Positions 10,491 through 23,323 are shown, counted from the stretch's first letter. The stretch: DNA of 64,000 bases from Aureobasidium sp. EXF-3400 (GCA_024195585.1 SWBL01000103.1:84051-148050), one strand, 5' to 3'. Notes: generated from the letters alone by a model not told the origin. A program made the numbers and translations.

Positions 10491-12263
10491 TCTCGACCTA
10501 TATTCAAGCCACATATGACCTCTGGCATGTAGCATTTGGAATGGGGAGTTATGAGAAAATATGAGGTTATGATTATGCTTTTGCAAATTGGGTTCGGGAG
10601 TGAGCACCGTTGACTGGTTTTTTTCTATACCAATATTCGAATATTTCAGAATTGTCTCTCCCTACACCCCAGATCGATCTTGACAGATGTCTGCTTTCAC
10701 GTTGCCTGTTCGTCAAAGTTTGGTCCAACCAGGTACACTACTGTGACCTGTGGTCTTCAAGCATGGGAATCTGAAATGCATCGTCGCGTATGATTTGTGT
10801 TTAAGGTTGAGATCGGGGTGTCCCAAGCTGGCGTGAAGCTCGACGCGCCAACGCGCTGAGGCGCATTCTTTATATCAAAGCTTGGAGTAACTATCACATC
10901 AACCTCCAATGAAAAGTGGATTGATTGCCTTAGAAACGAACAGCGACCATTTTGCTGAATTGCCGATTTGGCGAAACGCGTAAATGCATGCCGGCTGAGA
11001 CCATTGCCATGCTCTTTCCACGTTTCTTGTCCCTTCAGCCTCGCTCGTGGCAGTGACATGTCGTTCCGTTACGCTCGCATAAAAATTCCATCAGAGGCTT
11101 GCCATTTGCAGTGCCACTGCCGTGCTAAGCACAGCCCAATGGTAAAAAGGCGTTACGCAAAATATTGGATCTTGGCTAGACAACGTGCGGGCGAACCGTT
11201 TTCCATCAAACGGACGCCTCTTTGAGGAAGAGCCGCCGCCATGGAGACGACACAGTAACTGCAAGAATCACCCTCGACACTCACCGCGACGCTCCCTACT
11301 TGTGGTTTGATGAAGCATTCATCGAATTTGCCATCCATGCTTGTAAGGTCATGCTATGCCCAGTCAATAGTGACATCTTGGATAGCTGGGCTTGTCTCTT
11401 CCGGCAGCCTGGAGACGAGGCTTTCAATACCCCGGCCGTTTGGGATCTAAATGCATACAACGGCCTCGACGAACTGACTGTTGGCGTGGCAGAATGCAAA
11501 CCTTGAATGACTCGGCACTGGATAGTCGAACCAACTGCTGGAGCAACCACGAACTGCCAGGAGCATATCATAGCCGAACGCGATGAACAGTCACGAGAAG
11601 AACCACAATGCATGCAATAGACGCTCTACAGTGTGAGCAGCCGGGACAACAACAATGTAGTCGCCCACCACAGTGGACACCTAAACAGGTCCCAATATTG
11701 GTCGAAGAAGCGCAAGACGAGAGATATGGCTAGACTCGTTCCCCACATGTGTTCGCGAGACTCTGGACTCTGGTTGTTTCTCTCCTGTGCCATCCTATGG
11801 ACAAATAGCTCAGTCTCGTCATGCCGTTGTCAGCCTTATCGTCCTATAAGCGTCTTACTCGTCTGCACTTGACCCCTAGAGTGAGACTTGTCCCAGGATC
11901 ACCAACGGCTTTTAAACGTCAATGAGGTACCGTCTCTTCTATGCCCGAAACGATAGGATGCATGAGGCTGCTCTACTACCCACCAGGTCGCGTGAGAATG
12001 AAACAGGGCTCTCGCCCTATTCACCAAGTGGCCGTGTCTAACCATCACGTTCCAGTCTTCAACGCTGGCCGCTTTGAGGCAACGATCCACCGTCCCGCTA
12101 GCCGCAGTAAGTGGGTTTCTGGACGTGGCAATCCCTCATCGGTCTGGGCAGCAGACTTATACATATCTCAAATGCCAGGTCTGATGGTTCTTTCTGAATC
12201 CTTATCGGAGATGCTCGCCCTCTGTCCCTCCTGACTTCGACTGTACAGCACAGTCATGACCCA
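10491..12263. other. 1.8-kb intergenic region upstream of chitin synthase
   Basis: No gene recognised. Short ORFs occur on both strands (for example 11222-11506 plus), but none shows a family motif. The distal part probably carries the chitin synthase promoter and 5' untranslated region. Confidence 0.45.
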
Positions 12264-15080
12264 ATGACTGACCAGATCGATACTAATAACAGCTATCCGC
12301 TCTACTCGGAAGACCATCCCAAGTATGGCAGCACAAAGAACGTGGTGCCCACGATCCGGGTGCCGGAGGAAGCACACACAAACGCCGCACCTCAAGGATT
12401 AGGCTTGGACAACTTTGCATCTGACATTGCCGCGAAATACCATGCTCAGCGTACTGTGCGCAAACACTCGAGGGCCGGACCCGACTTCAGAGAGTTTTTG
12501 CAGAAACGCAATCAGCGACAAGACTCACAAGCTACGCTCGTCGACTTTGCCCGTCGCCCATCGAGGACGAATGAGGGCAAGTTTCGACTACAAGTTGTCC
12601 CTAGTGACCCGCATTCAACAGTTCCTGAGAGACCTGGATCATCACGTCGTGGATCAGCAAACTCGCGACCCGGAAGTTCGAACGGCCCGACAGATCTTCG
12701 TCCTACAACACCTCTCAAAGCAAGTCCTGGTCTACATGGAGGTGAATGGGGTGCATTCAGCTGGAGGCCAGACATCAACCCCATACAACCAACTCATGCG
12801 AAACTCCAGAGATTGGAATCCGATGCAACCCTTGTAGATACTGGCTCATGGAGACGAGGCTCGCGTCAATCGTCCCGGTCAGGATCTCGTTCAGGATCCT
12901 TCACGGAAGATCCTTTCAGGAGAAAATCGGATCTGACCACCCTAGATGCGCTTCCACACACTAGATTGCGACAACCATCATTCTTCCAGCCGGTCGTAGA
13001 GATTGAACCGGTGGTTGAAAAGGACCGCGGACTATTGATTGGAGGTGTGAAACCTCTGGATCCTGACCTCGACCAAGAGAAAGAGAACAAGACCACGGAG
13101 CCAGAGTTAGCAGTTGCGGAACCACAGACTGTCACTGAAGAGCCAAAAAGTACACATCAAGAGCATGTTATTCCCACAACGCAAGAAACCTTTGTTACCA
13201 CAACATATCCGGAAATTGCAGACCCAGTCGACCCCTGCCGCAATTTGACTCGAATGGATTTGATCAAACAGCGCGTCGTGTTCAGCAGCAACATCTTCGC
13301 CATCAATGTTGCCATGTTGGTTTTTGCGCTTTTTGCCCCTAGGGGCATTTCTGGACGCTGGGTACTATCATTCATTGTCTTTATCAAGTCCAAGGATTGT
13401 ATCTCTTCCCTCATCGGCCTCGCGTATCTGATCTACAAGGCAATCAAAGAATACTTTGTGCCGCCTCCACCAGTCGAGTCAAAATGGATACTGTCCTTGA
13501 TCCCTGCATTTTCGGAGTCGGAAGAAATGATTAGGAACTGTGTCTTCTCACTACGGGACAACGATGCACAGCCACACAAGCAAGTCATGTGCATCATCCT
13601 GGATGGCAAACCCAGAGACGTTAAGCAGTATATGCGCATCACGACCACCTTCAAGCGCCAATACGTCACATCGAGATTCAAGCGCAATGAAGTAGTCATC
13701 ACAGCTGGGTTCATGGAAGATGTACCGGTCATTGTCTTTGAAAAGGTCAAGAATGCAGGCAAGAAGGATTCGCTCATCTTGTGCCATGACCTCTTCAACG
13801 TTATGCGAGAGGATGCGCCTCTGTACACAAAGTTACTACGTAAAGAGATTGAGAGGAATGTGTTGCCATCGCTTGTTGGCGAAGACTTTCCTGGATTTGA
13901 TATGGTCTTCTGCACAGATGCCGACTCGATCATCCACAAAGGTGCCATAGCAGGCCTGGCAAATGCTCTCGTCCGTGACCCCAAGGCCATCGCCTCTTGT
14001 GGATTAGTGCTGGTCGAGCTTGAAGCTGGCGCAGAATGGTCCTACTGGAATCTGTACCAGCAATTTCAAGTAAGTTGAACTTGATCTGCCGACAGAAGAA
14101 TCGTGCTAACTCTGCAATAGTACAACTTTGGCCAGTTCGTCCGCCGTCAAGCCGAGAGTGTATGGGGCAAAGTCACTTGTCTTCCTGGATGCATCACTAT
14201 GGTCGCAGTGCGACCAGAGATGGCAGGGGCAATGACTAGATACGCAGCTCCTATCACTGCATACCCTGTGCTCCTGCACCAAGTTCAATACCTGGGTACT
14301 GACCGAAGACTTACTTACTCGATGCTTTCCCAAAGCAAAGACTTACACACGCTATTCGTGCCGGACGCAGTCAGTGAGACTGTGGCTCCGCAATCACTCA
14401 AGCACTACCTCAGTCAGCGAAGACGCTGGGGCAGCAACGCATATTTCAACAACTACTTTTACTTTGCCGGCGAGAACATGATCTGGATCACGCGACTGTG
14501 GGCGTGCATCGAAGTGACCAGACTCAGCCTGGTATACTATCGTGTAGCCAACACGATTCTCTTCATCTACGGACTCGTCAGCAGTTTCAATCTCATGTCC
14601 ATCATCCCACTGCTGATCGTTTCACAACTGCCGACACTCTGGTTTCTCATCAACACGGCTACCAACAAACAGCTCCGCCAACGAGCCCACAAGATCTTGT
14701 TGGGGCTGGCTATCAACAAGTTCATGGCGCCCATCATGTCTGTTTGCGTCTTTACGATTGTCGTCAAGAACCTGGGCTCACAAGCATGGGGACTGACGCA
14801 TGGTGCAACGAGTGCAGCACCAGCAGCTGCAGCCACAACCGCAGCTGCCGAAGTGGCCGAAAAGGAGAAGGCGCAGACACAGCAAGGACTCCTGGAAAGC
14901 CTCGAGCCTCGCAACGGCTCGATCATGTCCATCATCACTGAGGAGTCGAGCATTGGAACAAACTCACCCAGACCCACCTCGCTAGCCAGCCGAGACAGAG
15001 AAGGTGAATCTGAGGTCAACGAGATTGACGAAGAGGACCCGAGGGAGAAGATTGTAGGCCTTCTCGCAGCAGGACTGTGA
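12264..15080 (+). CDS. Chitin synthase, class VI-like
   Basis: Two exons (12264-14069, 14121-15080) give 921 residues. The enzyme adds GlcNAc from UDP-GlcNAc to chitin at the plasma membrane. The first 320 residues are disordered and Ser/Arg-rich. A first pair of membrane segments (about 346-395, FAINVAMLVFALF..) precedes the GT2 catalytic region, with TDADS (about 551-555), LGTDRRLTYSML (about 660) and the signature QRRRWGSN (about 701). Four or so membrane helices follow (VANTILFIYGLVSSF..; IIPLLIVSQLPTLWFLI; INKFMAPIMSVCVFTIVV). The C-terminal tail is Ala-rich, then acidic. GTDRR and QRRRWGSN followed by AYFNNYFYF favour class VI; I am less sure of the class than of the function. Confidence 0.93.
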
Positions 15081-15622
15081 GGATGGCGGTGTTCCAAAAG
15101 CACATTTTTTCTTTTCCTTTGTCATTATTTCTTCTAGTTTATGATGTTACGACCTTTCTGATGAGTCACGAATACAATACCATAGCAGCATTATACCATC
15201 AAAGTTTTCCCTGGTTTCATTGGAATATTGCATGATGGCTTGTTCAGCTGTCGTCGGTGAGCTGAGGGGGAATTCTCTTCACGGCAGATGACTGGTTATG
15301 GACACAGTTGCCGAGCTCTTGACTAGACGGGATGATCTCTTCTCGACTGGAGGTGCTGAGGCAATAGCGGGATGCTGTTTGCAACGGTTGTGTTCATACC
15401 AACGGGGCGTTGGGGGCGAGGCTTTGGGACGCACAGCAACAAGCAGCGCGCAAGGCAGGAGATTGACGGCACTCGTCACACAAGTGTCTCGTTGTCGACG
15501 TGGATAGACTAGCTACAACGGGCTCGTGAGCAAAAAGCAGAAGCGAGAACGAGAGAGAGTATATAACTAGTAGGACACGGCCGTAGAGGATTTTGACCAG
15601 AAGATTCGGATCGACAGTCGTG
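15081..15622. other. Chitin synthase 3' region and chitinase promoter
   Basis: No gene seen. A TATATAA box at 15560-15566 lies 57 bp upstream of the chitinase ATG and is the likely core promoter. Confidence 0.5.
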
Positions 15623-16854
15623 ATGTTTGTTGCGGGACTGCTGGCAGCGACGGCGGCGTGTATGGGGAGCTTGGCGGTCGCTCTTCCCTCAGCATCATCA
15701 TCGACATCAACATACGGCAACAACCTGAAATACTACTTCCCTCGCCAGACGCTGACGCAATATCCTTCTTCGTTTGATCCGCTCAGCAACAGCGTCCTCG
15801 CCGTCTACTATGGCAAGGCGCAATACAACTCGAACCCCTCGCTATGGGACCTGTGCAGCATCGATGACATTGACATGATCATCATGGGCTTTATCCGTGG
15901 CTTCAATGGCCCCAACAAGCAACCCAACTTTGACATTGGGTCATGCAAGACGCCGTATCAGCCAGCTGCCAATTTCACTGGCATCACCTGCCCTGATCTG
16001 GCAGCCAACATCACCCGCTGCCAGAGCTTGGGCAAGAAAGTCACCATCAGCTTGGGCGGTTCCAGCAGCGACCTGGACCTCAGCAATGCCACGGATGCTC
16101 AGCAATCTGCCACCACCCTGTGGAATGTCTTTGGTGCTGGCACAGACACTCCCTTGGCCAGGCCCTTTGGCAACGTCACTCTGGACGGCTTCGACTTCGG
16201 TACTCCTCGAGCACATCGCATTCCAATCATGACACTGACACAACTACAGATTACGAGAACTTTGCCGACACCACCTACGTCGACGTCCTTGCTGGAACCC
16301 TGCAATCGCTCTTCAAGACATCCACTCCCGACCGCTATATCAGCGCCTCCCCTCTCTGCGCGAACAACACCGTCCTGCCCTGGGGCTTCTACCAGAATGC
16401 AAACTTCATCTGGCCACGCTTCTACAATGCAAACGCCTGCAAGGCTGGCGGTAAGGGCTACAACAACTCCGTCACCGCCTGGTCCGACTTCCTCGAAGGC
16501 GTCAACTCAAACATCGGTCCCGATTACCCTCGCTTCTACATTGGCGCCCTTGGTTTCCAGAACTACAACAATGGTGGTGGTTATGTTGATCCCAACGTCT
16601 TTGGCGACCTTGTCGAATACACCAAGGATCGTGTTGGCAAGGAAAGATTCGGCGGTGTCAGTATCTGGGAGGGCACTGATGCACTGAATACATTGACGAC
16701 GGATGGCGCCAACATCTTGAACGTCACCAAGGAGGCCCTGCTGGAGCCCTTTACCAGCGATGCCTGTGGTACGTTACTCGACACTCGCGCTTTGAAAGTA
16801 TTCGAGACCTTTTTCTTATTATTTGTGGCCAGATTAATCCTTGGATGGGTATAA
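15623..16854 (+). CDS. GH18 chitinase (class III type), secreted
   Basis: Two exons (15623-16199, 16250-16854) give 393 residues. The first ATG starts a clear signal peptide (MFVAGLLAATAACMGSLAVA). The splice restores the GH18 catalytic signature DGFDFDYE, with the last Glu as acid/base; without the splice the motif is broken. VLAVYYGKAQ and KVTISLGGSSSD are the other expected barrel strands, and GGVSIWEG is near the end. It hydrolyses chitin by substrate-assisted catalysis. The 3' end is uncertain: a GTACGT donor at 16769 and a TGGCCAG acceptor at 16832 could form a terminal intron that ends the protein at DACD, removing the odd hydrophobic tail FETFFLLFVARLILGWV. It sits just after the chitin synthase gene, so synthesis and turnover genes are adjacent. 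Confidence 0.88.
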
Positions 16855-17130
16855 ACACTAAAAGACTGTTGAAAAGGTTGGCAAGGATGGGTACAATATA
16901 TGCATGCAACATGATCATGATGGACGAACGGGAAAACATTGCTATGATGGATCACTGGCGTGGGTCCTAGCTGTACAGAAATTGACATGACGGATGGAGG
17001 CAGCAAGCGGCATGTTTTTTTTTTATTTTTTCAAAATTCTGAGAGGCACGGGATAACACGAATAGCGATAGACCAATCAATCCCTGGAGACAGTCCAGAG
17101 GCATCGTCTAGCTCTCCTCTGTCCTTCCTT

Positions 17131-17714
17131 TCAACATTTGACGCACTTTCCTTGCATCTTCTCCCCCATCAACCCTTTCTCACAATCACCATCGCTATCC
17201 TGCTCCATCTGGACAACGCCTCGCTCTTGCCCATCCAACATCTTATCTGCCTCTTGTTGTTCCTTCCTCGCTCTCCTCGCTGCCAGAGCATTCTTGCAAT
17301 AACCCAGACATGCCCACACTGCAGTAATCACCCAACACACCATGACCACCAAATCACACGCCACAGCACCTTTTCATCCTTATCTCCATGTCTTGTATTC
17401 CCCCATCTCCTCTCTCCAGATATATCATCCCAAACACACCAGCCAGAGCGGCCCATAATACCGCCAACACAAACTCCCAGAGGAAGAATTTGAGGGTGGG
17501 AAATTTAGGGAGGGAGTAGCATGGCTAGCGGTGAGGGGAGTTGTTGTGCTGCAGATTAGAGCGTAGATGTAGGAGGAAGGGGCTTGAGGGTTTCTGGAGA
17601 GGGCGGTGGCGTGGAGGATTAGGGCGGTTAGAGTGAGGAGGGTTTGGATGGAGCGAAGAGCGAGGTAGACGAGGTGAAAAGAAGTGGAGTCGGGTTGTGT
17701 GAGAGAGAGGCCAT
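17131..17714 (-). pseudogene. Frame-broken MARVEL-like four-helix membrane protein
   Basis: On the minus strand four hydrophobic segments appear in the order and spacing of a MARVEL/Nce102-type protein, but in different frames. After an ATG at 17714 in good context (ACAAACATGGCC) comes HLVYLALRSIQTLLTLTALI, then APSSYIYALIC, then a frame change to LPKFPTLKFFLWEFVLAVLW, then another to CDLVVMVCWVITAVWACLGY and a charged tail (ALAARRARKEQQEA). The ATG frame leaves the first helix at a CT-dinucleotide run (17701-17710), and the last break is at an A-run. Almost no GT donors exist between helices 1 and 2, so introns do not explain the breaks. Either a recent pseudogene or a stretch with sequencing errors. 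Confidence 0.5.
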
Positions 17715-18135
17715 GTTTGTAGTATTCTGCTCTTCGTCTTGCGCAAGATGTATGGTTTTTGATTTACGGAGGCAGGTTTGGAGGTTTTCTCTGGGCAGTG
17801 TGTGTATACCCTTTCTTGATCGCGATCGTTGGGCAGAATCAAGTAATTGGTAGGGCTTTTGGATCTAAAAAAGATATACGAGGGTAAAACCCTTTGGCTT
17901 TGATGATGATGGAGGATGCAAGAAATTACAAGGGGGTTTCTAAGAGAGAATGAGTGCAAGGTACTGTGTTTTTAAACAGAATAGCCTTTCCCTCTCTTTG
18001 AATTTTTCTTTTTTTCTTTTTGTTTTTCAACTTCCGAAGATGGAAATGTGATGGTTTTTATTGTCAAAACGTAAGAGAGGTTTCGTCAAAGATCATAACT
18101 TCGTCTGAAATGGTAGTAACGGAAAGGCTAAGCAT
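17715..18135. other. Intergenic region between MARVEL-like remnant and proline dehydrogenase
   Basis: No gene seen. It contains T-rich tracts near 18007-18027 and the 3' flank of the minus-strand proline dehydrogenase gene. Confidence 0.5.
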
Positions 18136-19620
18136 CTAGAGTCCAACACGTCTGCGCAATTCCTTCTGCATCACACCCACGGTGCTTTGCATTCTTTGAG
18201 CTGCACTCTGGTTCTCCGTCGCTCTTCGCACAAGGTAGTGCATGCATTCCCTCACGCTGCCCCAATTCATGCATTTGTACACCATTGGAGCTGTGGCTTT
18301 CTTGTCAACTTGCTCTGCTGCATCATCGCCCATAGCTAGTAGTTCACAACTGATATCGTCGGCCATACCCAATAGCTGTCCGAACTTGATGGGTGGAGGT
18401 GTATCGCCTTTCTGCAATAGGTCTTGGTACAAAGCGTAGGCTTTGCGTATGGAATCTGAGTTGTGACCTGCGAGGAATAACTCGACGTGTGGGAAGTCTT
18501 GCTTGCTAAAGCCGGGGAAGGATTTTGTGAGTAGGTCTGCGGCTATGCTGTTGTAGCATTCGTCTGTTTGTGTCTTTATGTCGTGGATCAAGGTGCGGGT
18601 TTCGCTACCGATGTAGGCTCCCCTGAATATCAATGAGTATCATACACGAAGTAAACACTTGGATGTGGTATACCTCACTAGCTTGATCCCTAACGTCCAG
18701 TTTTCGTCATGGGCTTGCTGTAGCAGCTTTCTGAGTGTGCTTCTAGCAGATTTGAGATAGGCTTGTAGAGTTAATGATACCAAGGCTTCATCATTGGTGT
18801 TGTAGCGTCGCATCATGTCGACGGTCCAGCGGTCGATCGTCGGTTGAAAGACTTGTTGCTCAGCATCGATCCAAAGGCGGCTACCTTGGGCGGCAGCACG
18901 CTCGCAGATGGCAGACATGGCATATAACAGCTGTTGTGGCGGATCTCTGCCTTGAGCCAATGCCTGTGCAACCCGAGGTCCGGCACCTGTGAATCTTTGA
19001 CGCTTGTTAGTGTCGAAGCGTTGATAGCATTATCGCCCTCGAACTTACTTTATACCCACATAGTCGCCTGGCTCAACCATGTCCAGTGTCTTTACATTTC
19101 CATCTCGCCATATGTCGATATCTTCATCTTGAGTCAATGGTTCTAGCTCATGCAACTCTTCTTCCGGCATTGCAGGTATCTCTCTCGAGTAGATAAGAAT
19201 AACACCCTTGAAGCCCATAGTCTTGAGATACTCCAGGGTTTTCCTAATCTCGAGTTTATTCGTACCAGCGCAAAAATGGTCGTATATCATTGGCTTGATC
19301 AGAGCTCGTAGCAATGCATTTCTGTCTGGATCCAGGAGTGCGGATTGCGAGTTTGCTATTTTGGAGAGACATGCCACGCCATACTTGAATAGAAAAGGCG
19401 ATGTGAACACTTTGCCGAGGATAATGTTTCGAATGAGGTTCACGGTTGATATGCGATGCAGTTGGGACGGTTGATGCTTTGGGTCTTCTACAGATGAGGA
19501 GGTAGTTGGATGTCTGGAAACCAGGGACGATTGGTGTCGTAAGGACTGCCAAACGATATAGGTCTGGCCCGAGAGAGGGGAACGTTTGGTAAGGTATAGA
19601 TTATGTCTGGTAACATTCAT
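18136..19620 (-). CDS. Proline dehydrogenase, mitochondrial
   Basis: Three exons (19620-19049, 18994-18674, 18622-18136) give 459 residues. The enzyme is FAD-dependent and oxidises L-proline to pyrroline-5-carboxylate, the first step of proline use, passing electrons to the respiratory chain. Its N-terminus (MNVTRHNLYLTKRSPLSGQ..) is basic and Ser/Thr-rich, as for a mitochondrial presequence. Family motifs are IYDHFCAGTN, RLWIDAEQQ, the FAD/substrate block KLVRGAYIGSE (made by the second splice), QLLGMADDIS and VYKCMNWGSVRECMHYLVRRATEN. Length fits fungal homologues. The head-to-head neighbour across 530 bp is a cupin gene. Confidence 0.93.
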
Positions 19621-20151
19621 GCTTGCAAGTTATGAGGAATGAGGTTTGAATCCAAAAACTCTGGAGACAGTTGTCAGTCGAGGAGGAAATATTTACCATG
19701 CTATCTGCCTCTTGATATGGTATGTAGTCGTCGGTTACAGACGGCTGTCATCGGTCAAGGTTGTCCTTATCAAGGAGCCCTTCTGGCAGGAGAAGGTGCG
19801 GGGTTTGCCCTATGCCGAAGCGATAGCTACATCAAGATCAACCTTGATAAGATCAAAGTCGCATCATAGCTGTCAACAGAGAAACAAACATGAATCCGTT
19901 CTGTGACCATACACGTGGTCGCGATGGATTTGTTCATCTCGAAATGACAGAGATGAAAGCTGGGTCGCTGTTGATTGTACTCAAGGAGCTCGGAGATCGA
20001 ATGCGGGGTCCGAAGATGATGCTGACACTTCCGACACTTCCACTTTGGTTGAGTTGACTGCGAATACTGAAGTTCCAAAGAACAACACATTTTTGGTTTT
20101 TCGATCATCAAAGTTGCAAAGGCTTGCACCCTGTTACAACACATTGCAAAA
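19621..20151. promoter_or_regulatory. Divergent intergenic promoter (proline dehydrogenase / cupin)
   Basis: 531 bp separate two start codons that face away from each other, so it must hold both promoters. Near 19730-19870 the sequence has several short direct matches of the type TCAAGGTT / TCAACCTTGAT, including CAAGATCAACCTTGATAAGATCAAAG, which forms a small inverted repeat (ATCAACCTTGAT). No known site is assigned. Confidence 0.4.
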
Positions 20152-20783
20152 ATGGCAAGCATCGAGGCTGAAGGTCCTGATGTTTCGGGCGAGATCCCTC
20201 AAGTGCCGATCAACTTCGTCCCTGCGACAGAGGGTGAGACGTTTGCTCTGGGACCGATGACCATCAGAATCATGGAGGATGGTTCGAGGACAGGTGAGTG
20301 AGGTCAGACTCGATAGTTGTAGTTTGCATTTGACTTACCAAACTGGATAGACAACAGAATCGGTACCGTCGAGTTGACTGTTCCTGCCAATACTTCTGGT
20401 CCTCCTCCGCATTGGCATGAGATGCACGACGAGACTTTCCTAGGTATCGTTACAGCATTCTGGTGGCTCGACGTACCCGATACTAACATGCACAAGTGAC
20501 CGAAGGAACCATCAGATTCACCTGGTACACGACTACGGCATCAGAACCGACCAAAACGATTGACGCGCACGCTGGCGATTACGTCGTCGTGCCCATCAGA
20601 GCGCCTCACACCTTCTCAAACCCAACGGACAAGCAGGCCAAGTTCATCAACACCTTCACTCCGGCATTCTATGTCAACTACTTCAAGCTCCTGGCGAAGT
20701 ACATTGGGAATGGAAAGGTCATGACTCCAGAGGCAAACAAGAAGGCTATGGCTAGCTATGCGACCATTCCATTGCCAAAGTAA
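20152..20783 (+). CDS. Small cupin-domain protein
   Basis: Three exons (20152-20293, 20351-20443, 20497-20783) give 173 residues. It is a single-domain cupin. Motif 1 is GPPPHWHEMHDETFLVTEG (metal-binding His-x-His and Glu) and motif 2 is GDYVVVPIRAPHTFSNPT (third His). The second splice falls inside motif 1. Fungal homologues are often annotated as quercetin-2,3-dioxygenase-like, but the substrate cannot be read from sequence. No signal peptide, so probably cytosolic. Neighbour: proline dehydrogenase in the opposite direction. Confidence 0.85.
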
Positions 20784-21753
20784 GCATGATCAGTCACAAG
20801 AGTAGTAGAGTATGACCATGTGTGCTTTCGTGTTGACAGACTCGTTTTTGGATAAAGAACACTTCATCCTATATCAGTATTCAAATCGATCGTGTCTTCA
20901 TACGAATCCTCTTTAAAGATCGTCGTGCTCTTGGCAAATGAAATCGATTGTTCTAGTCGCGAGAAGAAGTTGTCGTGGTGATACGCAAGTCCAACAAGAA
21001 TACAGAAAGAGTGTGGTAGACCTGCGGTCCTTCTAGGGAGTCGTAAAGGCTTATATGCGGCATCTTTCAAATCTCCATATCCGATCGCATGTCGAATAAA
21101 GCAATTTCCTGTATATTGCCCGGCTTTTAAACATACGAGAATACGGGGAAGAGATAGTCGTTGAGGCGGAGTCGCCAGTGCGAGATGAGCTTTTGTGGCC
21201 CGTGCCCGCGGATAGCACGTTTCATCTTTCTGCGGTCGATTCCCCGACAACCATTCAATCCTATCAGACAAGCGATTGACGATTCGTGATTGCCGACCGG
21301 CGGCCGTATCGATGCGTGTTGGTGTTGGTCTTGGTGCTTCAAGGCAGCAGATCAATCCGGCCAGGGCATCAGAATCAGGAGAAGTTGTTCGACTGGCTAG
21401 GCTACCCCTGACGAAGCTTCATCTGAAGACAAAATCCACGACTCGAAAAGCTTGCTCAATTTCAGGCCGGAAGGGGCTGCCGCGTGGTCCAAAGAACGCC
21501 AGGAACACACCGTTTTGGCATGCGTGGTGCGAAACGTTTGTTGCAGGGTGTTGCAGCCTTATACCCTCTTGGGTACATGGCGAACCCTTGGGATCAAAGC
21601 TTGCCGTAAGGCGCTTGTCAATCACCATTCAAATCGATAGTCTAAGTAAGTATAGTAATGTCGTAGCGCCACTGCTTCGCCCTGGTTCCTGATCTTCTTC
21701 CCCTTCTCTTTCTTCTTTCACACTTACCCCATACATTCTTTTGCAGTGTCGCC
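20784..21753. other. Intergenic region upstream of GH76 gene
   Basis: No gene recognised. Short minus-strand ORFs (20864-21355) overlap but show no domain. The right part is pyrimidine-rich just before the GH76 start, typical of a fungal 5' untranslated region. Confidence 0.45.
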
Positions 21754-23323
21754 ATGACACGTTCAACATTACCGCAACGGTTGTTGCAGACAGTGGTGCT
21801 ATGTCTCTGCGCAGCGTATACCAATGCTCTGACCCTGGACACGACCAGTGCAGGTGAGTGAAGTGAACCTGATTGTCATTGGTCGCACGAAACTGACCAA
21901 GGTGTTACACAGATTCGATTAGAGAGGTCTCGTCACAAGTCGCATACGGATTGATGAAGTGGTATACGGGCAACCACACTGGAGATGTACCGGGAAACTT
22001 GCCTGCTCCATACTACTGGTGGGAGGCTGGCGCAATGTTTGGAGAGATGGTCGAATACTGGTACTACACTGGAGACACAACATACAACGACGAGGTCAAG
22101 CAAGCCTTGTTACATCAGGTTGGAGACAACAACGACTACATGCCGGCCAACCAGACGAAGAGCTTGGTAAGGGAAACACAAACACATGGCTTGCATCGCA
22201 GCATGCTGACCTAGCCAGGGAAATGACGACCAAGTCTTCTGGGCATTCGCCGCCATGACAGCCGCTGAAGTCGGTTTCGAAAACCCTCCGGACGGTTCCC
22301 CCTCGTGGCTATCGCTAGCACAAGCCGTTTTCAACGAACAGACAGATCGATGGGACACTGCATCCTGCGGTGGTGGCCTTCGCTGGCAGATCTACTCCTT
22401 CAACGTCGGTTACAACTACAAGAACGCCATCTCCAACGGAGGTCTTTTCCATCTCGCCGCTCGTCTCGGTCGCTATACCAGCAACCAGACATACATTGAC
22501 TGGGCCAACAAAGTCTGGGACTGGTACGAAGATTCGGCTCTGTGGGACGCAAAAGATTACAAGATTCTCGACGGTGCAAGCACAACAACCAATTGTTCCC
22601 AGGGCAGTCAAGAGCAATGGTCTTATACATATGGTGTTTTCCTGGCCGGCTTTGCCTACATGTACAACCATGTATGTCTTCCTCTATTGGACTTGTTCTT
22701 GCGTACCCAGCTAACCTTACACCCTGTAGACTGAGAACGAAGTCTGGTTGAACCGTATCGACGGCATGCTGAACACGACAACCGCCACCTTCTTCCCTGC
22801 GAACATGGGTCCCAACATCATGGTCGAGACGACTTGCGAACCTCTTGGAAACTGCAACAACGACCAGAAATCCTTCAAAGCTCATCTCGCTCAGTGGATG
22901 GCCGTTACCGCACAACTTGCCCCTATATATCACGACAGAATCTTCAATCTGCTTGCGCCGTCTGCTAAAGGCGCTGCCGGGCAGTGCGACGGTGGAACAG
23001 ATGGCATGACCTGCGGCAAAAGGTGGAATAGCACGACCTGGGACGGCACCTACGGCGTAGGTGAGCAAATGAGTGCTCTAGGTGTCATTCAGACAAACAT
23101 GATCAATGTTGTGTCTTTGAAGCCGCCATATACCTCAGTCTCTGGCGGTACCAGCAAGAGCAATCCAAATGCCGGTACTGGCTCAAGTGGCACGTCATCA
23201 TCAAATGGTCAGGCGATTGTTTTGTCGACTATAACTACAGGTGACAAAGCTGGTGCTGGTGCCATCACTGCTGTCATTATTCTCTTCACCCTTTGCGGAA
23301 CAGCCTGGTTGCTGATCGCTTAA
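21754..23323 (+). CDS. GH76 alpha-1,6-mannanase, Dfg5/Dcw1-like, GPI-anchored
   Basis: Four exons (21754-21853, 21913-22166, 22219-22671, 22730-23323) give 466 residues. A signal peptide (RLLQTVVLCLCAAYTNA) begins the protein. GH76 landmarks are PYYWWEAGAMFGEMVEYWYYTGD, GNDDQVFWAFAAMTAAE (the Asp pair of the active site), CGGGLRWQIYSF and EQWSYTYGVFLAGFAYMYN. The end has a Ser/Gly linker and a terminal hydrophobic segment (AITAVIILFTLCGTAWLLIA), a GPI-attachment pattern. Family members act at the plasma membrane and wall, linking or trimming GPI-glycan mannoproteins during wall assembly. Confidence 0.92.
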
